NCBI GenBank assembly: GCA_049999805.1
Contig: JBNGIO010006317.1
Coordinates: 598,493-661,661 of the forward strand
Source of the DNA: Folioceros fuciformis
Lineage: Eukaryota; Anthocerotophyta; Anthocerotopsida; Anthocerotales
Length of the DNA stretch: 63,169 bases
Reading direction: 5' to 3'
Under the pieces are notes generated by a model. The model made no database searches. It saw nothing but the letters and a program-made list of their open reading frames with translations, and had not been told where the DNA came from. Both the position numbers and the translations under genes were made by a program. Positions 55,156-63,169 of the stretch are shown in pieces. Within the stretch, counting starts at the first letter, position 1, and each line of letters starts with the position of its first letter.

Positions 55156-57079
55156 TTAATGGCGGTGAATCCGGTATGATGTGTAAGCGCTGTCGTCTCC
55201 AGCCAGGGCTTCTCTTAGCAGCTGCAAAATCCGGCCCTCTCCTGGCAGTGCTTTGGAGCCGGTGTTGCCTAGCCGTCTTGCAAGTAGTGCGTACTCGTCT
55301 TGTGGATCACTCTGATCCACAGCTTCATCTTCCGTCTCAGAGGGCTGTACTTGCTCTACGGTTATCACCAACGATCCGATGCTTGAGAGCATACCGTTGT
55401 CCAGTGTCATGAGGTTTAGCTGCACCCCGTTGGGCAGAGCATCTGCACGGAAAGGCATTGGCAGTGGTAATTCGCTGGATGATGCAAATGTCAAAGCCCA
55501 GTCCTGTACAGTGGCAACCACCTGCAAAAAAGACCGTATCCGACTGGTGAGTGTTGAGCATCTTTTCCATTCCGTGAAATGGTGTGAAAGAATTGGAAGC
55601 AACCTTCATGATGAGCTCACCTTGGAGACATCGTCCGAAATTACAGGGATGTGTAAGAGTTCAGAGGTGCTTGCACGACCGAACATCTTTTTCCAGGGTG
55701 AGCTCTCGTGTTTGGATTTGCCTTTGGAGCCAGAAGGTCGTTGAGACGGTGTGGTCCACGACCAAAACCGCCAGAAGGCCCCTGCACGCATTTTCAGATC
55801 TGCATCCTGTCGAGCTTTCTGCTGAGCCGGTGTCTCTTTTCCTGCTGCTGAGCCTGACATGGCAAGCAAGAAGGATGAGAAACATGAGCCATGGACAAGT
55901 GAACTTCTAGAAGCTCCTTTCATGCTTGATGTGCAAACTCACGATGTAGGGCAGCTTCAGCCTGATCCTTCATTCTGCGCTGGAATGCCCGTGCTGNNNN
56001 NNNNNNNNNNNNNNNNNNNNNNNNNNNNNNNNNNNNNNNNNNNNNNNNNNNNNNNNNNNNNNNNNNNNNNNNNNNNNNNNNNNNNNNNNNNNNNNNTACT
56101 CAAGAACTGGCAGGTCTTCCTTCTCCACATAATGGATGCAGTTCACAGGGCAGGCATCGATCGCAATCTGACACAGCGAGGGCCACTCGTGAGTGGCATC
56201 TTTGCAACGAGCAGCCCAACCTCTATAACAAAAACAATGTGTTCAGGACACTCCAATCACCTTGATTCGCTGGTCAGGGTCTCCCCATTGAGTTCTCACA
56301 CGCGCAGACCCCCCTGACTCATCCATGCCAAACGTATTTCTCGCCACGAAAACACATTCCCTACAACCTGCAAGACTGTGCTGTTTACCCAATCTGCCCA
56401 ACACCAAGCTGCCGCAGCTGGAATTGCCCAAAACTAATGCACAAAACACATACCAACACAAGCATTCTCATCAACAAAAATGCCCTGCGGCCTGTCTGGC
56501 CCCTGCCATGTGCTGTACGGCATGCCTGTAAATGAGCCGTGCCCACACGCTCGGATGACCGTCTTGTAGGAATGAGCAGCATCGTACGCCGCTCTGCGAT
56601 CCCCATCCATCAGCGTCTCGTAGGCTTCATTGACCAAAAGTGCAATAGCATGGCCCTGGGAGAAGCACCAACCGTCACGAAATCAAAATCCCTTCCTCCC
56701 TCATCACAACCGGCTGTCACATTCACACCACCAAACAACATGACGAATGTAAAGCTCCTCTGACAACCTCCAAACCAGCGACATCAGGATGGTACTTCTT
56801 CTGCAAAAGCCTGTACGCCTTCCGAATATCCGCAGACGAGGCATCAATTGCAACACCGAGCAGTTCATAGTGATCCTGTTGATGACTCGCAATCTGAGAC
56901 CCAATCCCCCGTCTCTCCCCTGCCGCCGCACACCTAGTGAAATAAACGAGATGCCTGGATGTCGTCAAATAACTACTCCTGCAAAATCCCACACCAAGCC
57001 CGCGGATCAACACTCCAGTCCGCCTCCCCCTCGTCTCGCAAGATCTTCCAAACGGCACAACCAACCCACCTAAGCTCAT
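55156..57079 (-). CDS. J-domain ferredoxin protein (DJC76/77/82-like), interrupted by assembly gap
   Basis: Minus-strand exons are 57079-56768, 56655-56454, 56367-56261, 56167 to the gap, the gap to 55943, 55853-55621 and 55521-55156 (TAA). After a plastid-type leader, the J domain lies at about residues 69-104 (DHYELLGVAIDASSADIRKA, then YHPD with the HPD tripeptide). A bacterial-type [4Fe-4S] ferredoxin module follows: Cys170, 173 and 176 (ACVGCREC) and Cys213 and 217 (IDACPVNCIHYVE). The C-terminal part has a basic, Lys/Gln-rich region and ends DDSAYTSYRIHRH. Plant proteins with this architecture are chloroplast J proteins (DJC76, 77 and 82) thought to link Hsp70 to redox state. One or more exon parts are lost in the 100-N gap, so length is unknown. 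Frames on each side are continuous. Confidence 0.87.
55997..56096. other. Assembly gap (100 N)
   Basis: Exactly 100 N, the conventional placeholder for a gap of unknown size. It falls inside the J-domain ferredoxin gene. Confidence 0.99.
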
Positions 57080-58284
57080 CGCGCGCGTCCTTTGTTCCCA
57101 TCGAGTGATGAATCAAAGACACCACTCGAAGGCTCTTGGGACCGAGCAGACAAAAACTCCTGCTACCTCCCGTGTGCACATTCGGAGCACCAGACGAGAG
57201 AGGCCCCACAGACATCCTTCCTGCCAGCTCCATCCCACGCGCAGCCCCCGAGCTCGCTGAAATGCTCGTGAGCCAAAATCACACCCCAATTCAACTCATC
57301 CAAAGGCCCGGGGACGGAGCCCTACAAATTGTTGAGGAGGCAAAGTTCTGCCACCGAATTCCCGGTGTGGAAGAATGCAAGCTACGTCACGCACACCAGG
57401 GGCCGGGCCGGGCAGGACGGGAGAGCGGAGAGCTCGGGAGCTGTGACGAAGACAGATCTCTGCAGCCCGCGATTGCCACAAGGGCACGCAGGGCCGATTT
57501 GCAGCCTCTCGAACGCCAGCCCGAGCAGAAAGGAAGGTAGATACCAAAATATCTGCCTCGCTTCTTCCATGTCAGCATCGACGGTCGGGCATGCTGTGAA
57601 GCCGGCAGGGCGTGGGGTCTTGCGGGCTTTGTGCTAAGAGCGCCATTCCACCTTTCGTAACCTTCTGTCTCCCAGTTTGGCACGGGAAATCAAGGATTAC
57701 ATTTTAATATACTTATGTTACAATTATCTTCCGGTTTCGCGGAAAGACAATCGCGGTTAGCATTTATGTACTGTGGGTAAGGTGAAGTAAAGGGTCTGAT
57801 CCGGAGACATTAGGTGTTGTCAAATCGGAACGCGGGGAAAGACATTATCCACTCAGTTGGTATCCAGGCGTCTGGAAAGGCGAGGATTGTGGATGAGGAG
57901 AGCGTTTTTCGGGAGGCCGGAAGGCCGGAAGGATCTGCGTCGGAGTGCGAGAGAGCGCATTGCTGGCGCACCGATTTCGGGCGCGAATGCCCGTGCCCTG
58001 GAACGAGTATTTATACTAATATGGACGAAGTCGGTGACAAATCCAGGCTGCTTGGCAATGCTCCTGGGGCGAGCACTGCCCGAAATTTGATCCAAATGCG
58101 CTTGTCTTATCCGCTGAGCGGGGCCACTGAATGGTCCTCGGCTTCCTGGAGGGGAAGATGCTGAGTTCGTGTTCGCTTTGAGTGTGTGGCTGCTCGGGGC
58201 ACTGCGTTGAACGTGGAGATGGCCTGATGAAAATGCTGCTTCTAGGGGCCTGCATTGTGGGCAGTCGGTCGCAGGGCCGTGAGC
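57080..58284. other. Intergenic region between divergent genes
   Basis: Holds the promoters of the J-domain ferredoxin gene (left) and AAE14 (right). Long open frames here are random or antisense by composition. No specific motif is called. Confidence 0.4.
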
Positions 58285-60950
58285 ATGGTGGGCTCGCATG
58301 TGGGGCAGTCTCTGCGGAATTTGAGGGCGGTGAGGGCGGACAGGCCTGCTGCTGTGTGCCAGGGCCGGGTGAGGACGGGCGCGGAACTGGTGGACCGGGT
58401 GGCAGCGCTGGCCCTGGGGCTCCTCCGGTTGGGGCTCCGTCCGGGGGATAGAGTGTGCCTGGCTGCACTTAACAGGTGCGTGGATGTGGGATGGATTTTT
58501 GGGCTGGGAAGGGGAGGTGGGTTGATTGCTGATTTTGTTGGGTGGTTGGCAGTGAGAAGTATCTCGAGTGGCTGCTGGCGGTTCCTTGCGCAGGTGGTAT
58601 CGTTGCTCCGTTGAATTACCGCTGGGTAGGTATTGGATGTGCTGGGTTGGCGAGAGTTTGCGAGGCAGGGGACTGTGCGGGGTTTGGTTTTCATTTTGGG
58701 AGGGGTGTTTGTGATGCAGAGTGCGGAGGAAGCCAGTGAGGCTGTGGGGCTGGTTGGGCCTCGTTTTTTTGTGTGTGACGAGACTTGTGTGGGGTGGTGC
58801 GACGTCTTTAAACAGCGACATGTGGTGAGCGATTTTTTTATTCTCATCTCGACATGTCCGAGGGCGGACGGGGATTGTAAGTGATAGTGACGTGGGCTTG
58901 TTCGAGTGTTTTGTGTGGCTTTGGTGTTTTGTGGGTAGTGAGTGACATTGTTGCGAATGTGACTCATGGGACGGGTGCAGTTGTCGATGCCGAGCTGTTG
59001 ATCCAGTCGGCTGGTCCCAAACCCGAGCTGGTGCTTCGGCATTCTCCAGATGGCATCGCTCTCATTTGCTTCACTTCAGGTGAGCTTCACGTTCTGCAGA
59101 GTAGGGTGGATAATGAGATCCTGGTGGATGGGATGAGCTGGGGTGTCCTGAAGTGTTTTTTTTGGCTTACAGGGACGACCGGGAGGCCCAAGGGGGCCTC
59201 TATCAGCCATGATGCGATCGTGATCCAGTCTTTAGCTAAGCTTGCAGTTGTGGGATACAGTGCAGAGGATGTAAGTTGAAGTTGAGATTTGTGCGTTGGT
59301 TACGCGTAGTGTTGGGCCCCCTCTTGGAATAAGGTCTCACGGAGGCGTTTCTGATGCCTGCAGGTGTTTCTTCATAGTGCACCCATGTGCCACATTGGAG
59401 GAATCTCCTCCAGCCTTGCGATGGTCATGGCTGGGGGGTGCCAGATATTCTTGCCCAAGTTCCAAACAGACCAGCTGTTGGAGGCGACGCACAAGTTCAA
59501 AGCGACGGCGATGATCACGGTCCCTGTCATGGTGGCTGACATGGCTTCCTCTGGCTACCTGTCTGCAAGGTTTGGGGCTCTCTCACAGACCTAGGCCCTG
59601 GACGGTTGCGGTTGTTGCAGCATGCGGTGGAATGCGGATGGGTCATGCCGAGTGTCGTTGTTTGCAGGACGGGGGATGAAACGCTCTTTCCAAGTGTGAA
59701 GACCATTCTCAACGGTGCTGGAGGTTTCCCAACGTCCATGCTGCACTTCGTGACTCGTTCTTTTCCTAACGCCCGGATCATGTCAGCTTATGGTGAGGCA
59801 TGCGACCTCCTGTTTCCTCGGCAAGGATATGGCAAGGTAGAAACTTCTGACACCCTGTGTCTTCCGGTCCAGGGATGACGGAAGCTTGCTCTTCCATGAC
59901 CTTCAAACTGATCCACGACGTGGGCATTCGAGCGGAAACAGGTGAGAGGCGTGGCCCTCGCCATCTTGGAGGTGTCTGTGTGGGAAAACCAGCACCGCAT
60001 GTGGAGATGGCGATTCGAACAAAAGGAGACTCGTCTGGAGGGCCGTTTGTTGAAGGAAACGTGTTGACAAGGGGCCCCCATGTGATGTCCTTCTACTGGG
60101 GTGATCCTCAGCAGACGGCAGGTGCATTGAGCAAGGACGGCTGGCTGGACACAGGGGACATTGGATGGTTCGATAAGCAGGGTGAAGTATGGCTGTTGGG
60201 GCGTGAAAAGGATGTCATCAAGACGGGCGGCGAGAACGTGTATGCATCCGAGGTAGTACTTGCTGGTCGTTCCCGGCGCCCGTCTCGATGTGTGTGGAAG
60301 CAACGGGGTTGGTCCACTCGTTTCGTGTAGTTTGTGAACATGCAGCCGATCCTGCCCATGCTCATGGTCTGCTATTTGGATCATGTCAGGTGGAAGCAGC
60401 CTTGGTGACGCACCCGGCTATTCTGGCTGCGGCTGTGGTGGGCATTCCAGACCCTCGGCTGAACGAAGCCGTGGCTGCTCTAGTCCGCCTTCACCAAGGA
60501 TGGAAATGGGAGGCCAGCACGCTTAGAAGCCACGGTGGCAACGCAGCGCCAATCCCGTCTCTTAGAGTAGAGCAAACCTCGGCATCGGCAAGCGACCTCG
60601 ACCACAACGTGGTTTCCTCCTCTTCTCTCAGACTACACTGCCAAAAATTAGGACTGTCCAGGTACGCCCGGCTTCCTCCCCCCTTCCTCCAGTGCGTTCC
60701 GATGCTGCAATCCACTGTACTTGTTCGTCTCTCATTGGTGACCTTCCTGACAGTTCTGCTGCCTTGCCTTGCCTTGCCTTTCCCTGCCCTGCCGTCCCAT
60801 TCCTGCAGGTACAAGGTGCCCAAAATCATCCTCATGCAGGAGGATGCCTTTCCTGCAACACCCACAGGGAAAGTGAAGAAAGATGCCGTGAGTGCCGTCC
60901 TACTCGACAAGCTCAACCAAGCGGTCAGAGCTGCAAGCAGCAGACTGTGA
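58285..60950 (+). CDS. AAE14: 2-succinylbenzoate-CoA ligase (MenE), AAE14-like
   Basis: Ten exons join to 580 aa: 58285-58475, 58553-58625, 58720-58876, 58981-59079, 59173-59270, 59364-59569, 59668-59792, 59873-60252, 60390-60661 and 60809-60950. The enzyme activates o-succinylbenzoate to its CoA ester in phylloquinone (vitamin K1) synthesis. AMP-binding motifs are complete: ICFTSGTTGRPKGASISHDA, LHSAPMCHIGGISSSLAMVM, SAYGMTEACSSMTF, GWLDTGDIGWFD and KDVIKTGGENVY, with the C-terminal lysine region PATPTGKVKKDA. WLLAVPCAGGIVAPLNYRW and FVCDETCVGWC match plant AAE14 specifically. The N-terminus has no obvious transit peptide, and the C-terminus is SRL, a canonical PTS1. The exon 3 end and exon 4 start are the least certain junctions; they were chosen for frame, a GTAAGT donor and a normal intron length. 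Confidence 0.93.
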
Positions 60951-63169
60951 GAAGGGCACACAGCCCTCCATCACAACACCATACCCAGCATCCGCGAAAT
61001 CCAAAATGCTGGTACCCATAGTTCAATGTTTGCACACAAAGCCACCACCGACATATTCTCCAAACCAGTTATGGGCTGTTCTCATTTTCATCTCCCACTC
61101 CCCGCCTCTTCAGCAAACGCCCCCCTTCGCAGCACAACCCGGATTCCTAAACCCACCCCTCCTGTTGGCAGCAGAAACCGATAAACTTAGCATTATCCTA
61201 TCGTCGCACAAGCCAGCGGTGGACGGGAGTGGGGGCCGGAATCGGGCCCCCCTTCTCGTACCACCACTGAAGCAGGAAAGTCGCAGGCAGCTCCCCCCCC
61301 TGAGTCAGGCGGCCTGTACCTCCGTGGCGTACAGAAACGCCAAAGCGAGAAGGAAGCCCGGAGGAAGTTGGGCTCAGCGCGTGCCGCTGGTACATATGGA
61401 TCTACTTTAACCACCACTGTTCGTAGGTTCAGTGCCCGCTGGAAGAGAAATGGGCAAAGTATACCGTCGATGCCGCATCGACCTCTCATCTGGCGGGCCA
61501 TGTGGTCGACCCAAATCCATGTCTGGTGTGTGTGAAACACGCACCCCCGTCAACAACGCAGCACACCGCCTCCCAACACTAAGGTACCATCTGCACAATA
61601 ATATGCTAAGGACTGAAGACCCTTGATCCGTGTCCTGAACATGCTTGATCCCTGTCCGATTAGAAAGTCCTCCCCACCAAACAAACCTGTTTGCTAACCT
61701 GCAAAGACTCCTCTCCCACACAGGCACTGCCGGCATCACCTACACAAGAAACCCCGTAGTTCCTGGCACCCCGATTCCAATTCCCATTCCCATCACCAGC
61801 ACAGGAAGACGAAGACTGTTTAGGGTGGGTTCACGGCGGAGGGACTCGAGCCGAGGAAGGCGGGAGAGTTGGTTAATTTCCGTTGGGCAGGCGTATGTCG
61901 GGGCGAGGTCACAGGGGGACGGAAGACCAAAGGGATGCAAGAATATTCCTATCTAAACCCGGGCCCCACCGCCCAACGCGCTTACTGCAATCGGAAGGCA
62001 TAACCTGCATCTCTATGTGACATAAACATCACGGAACCCGCATCCAACATGCTACCGACGCCGTCCCTTCCCCTTCGCACTTCCCTCCCGGCTTCCTCCA
62101 TTGTCGCTTACCGCCACTGGCAGGTCCCACTCCATGTATCTCTCTCCCCACTATGTACAGTATGTGCGAAAGACCGACCAGCCAAGCCAAGCCAAGGACA
62201 TGCGCAGAAGACATCTGGCAAGTCGCACCGGGCGGAGGTGCTCCGCAACGACACTTGAGAAAAACGCCTTTGAAGGATGTGGCAAGCAGCAAATTTGCCA
62301 TCCTGAGATATGGAGATGGAGAGGCCGTCGGTGTACCCAGGTACCAGCCTCCTCACACTCCATCAGGTTCTCAACCTCGTGTAGATCGCTCCTGCCGCCT
62401 GGCCTTACGGCTACTGAAGCTTCGGGTCAGCTGCTCCAGGATTATTTATTACAAGGTGGGATCCCCACAACTCTTCCGTTTTGCGTTCAGAATGTGTTAC
62501 AGACGCTAGCTGGTCAATCGTGCTTCACCGCCTTTTTCTCCAGCTTCTTCGGTGGCCGGTCCTGGGGCTCTCACTGCCAACATTCAACACCCGGTCCCCG
62601 ACCGGGTACATTGCACGGCAGCCGCTGTCTCCACATTTGGGGGGAATGCCATTCGTGCGGGTACCTTTCTTCAAACTATCTTTGTGCATAAGCAGCATAG
62701 GGAGATAATATTAAGCCACCACCGTCCGCGGAGCAGCTCCACCACGACACACCAACCTGGAAGCCTGGAAGCATGGAAGCATGGCAAGCAGCGGGCAGCG
62801 GCATTATCCCTGATGCCCGAGGGCTGTGATGAAGCCCCGAGCAACACGCCTTCGCGGCGCATCACATTCTGCCTGTAGACGTTGGTAGAGTCTGGCCCGT
62901 GTGTTTGGAGGCGGCCAGTTCCTTCACCCGGTCCTTTCTTCATTCCCCCGTTTCGTGTCCCTGGTTTCGAGAACGTCGCAAAGTTCAGTGAAAAAGCGTC
63001 CCCCCGGAACGACTAGGCCCCACAGCGGCACGCCAAGCTCTGCTTCCGCGGACCGGGCAGCTGCGACGCGGTTGGAATCGTCGTGCATGGACGCGTCTCA
63101 TGACTCGAAGGGACGGATTCCTGCGCCGTCGTGCCCACAGCAGGAGCAGCAGCAGCGAGCCAGCCAGCC
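60951..63169. other. Intergenic region to window end
   Basis: I recognise no gene or RNA. The last 250 bp are GC-rich with CAG/CAGC runs and may be the leader of a gene beyond the window. Confidence 0.35.

Noticed and set aside
57853-59042. Two long minus-strand open frames (322 and 266 codons)
   Set aside because: Both are low-complexity Pro/His/Arg/Ser-rich and overlap AAE14 exons and introns in antisense; no family features.
60757-60808. CCTTG microsatellite before AAE14 exon 10
   Set aside because: It is the pyrimidine-rich tract of the intron 9 acceptor; the repeat is probably incidental.

Overview
This is nuclear DNA from a land plant. Protein genes are split by short introns (mostly 80-150 bp, GT-AG) and include plant-only families: a QUA3-type pectin methyltransferase, a PHT1 phosphate transporter, a chloroplast isoamylase, a phylloquinone-pathway acyl-CoA ligase and J-domain ferredoxin. 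CCCTAAA-type telomeric motifs occur. Decayed PPR-DYW copies and an RT fragment of a type I associate with moss and lycophyte genomes suggest a seedless plant (bryophyte or lycophyte). That placement is inference. One run of exactly 100 N (55997-56096) marks a scaffold gap.

Layout, left to right: a 15-exon GOLD-domain gene (32-3180, +); a hairpin-rich spacer; PPR-DYW pseudogene A (4205-6268, +); an intronless QUA3-like methyltransferase (9127-11052, +); an AT-rich transposon graveyard with an RT remnant (about 11.9-14.8 kb); eIF3e (15212-17101, +) convergent with an 18-exon isoamylase ISA3 (17539-21931, -); PPR pseudogene B (23030-25868, -), divergent from a leucine aminopeptidase (26234-29263, +); a tandem thioredoxin-fold protein (29745-31977, +); a PHT1 transporter (32831-34603, +) with a PHR1-type motif upstream; a Copia gag relic; a cluster of three GDSL lipases (36915-43717) holding PPR fragment C; tRNA-Ala(AGC) (44690-44762, -); an F-box gene (-); TRM5 tRNA methyltransferase (-); a dirigent-like gene (+); an AT-rich repeat zone with two telomere-like blocks; an unidentified broken gene (+); a J-domain ferredoxin gene (-) split by the gap; and the 2-succinylbenzoate-CoA ligase AAE14 (58285-60950, +).

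The genes do not form a pathway or operon; this is an ordinary mixed neighbourhood. Several products are predicted to be plastidial (ISA3, LAP, the tandem thioredoxin-fold protein, J-domain ferredoxin). AAE14 ends in a peroxisomal SRL tripeptide. The most unusual signal is a family of three decayed loci that join an OSB-type PDF motif to a PPR-DYW protein. Exon boundaries were placed by hand from splice consensus, reading-frame continuity and remembered family sequences, so individual junctions may be off, while the family calls are firmer.
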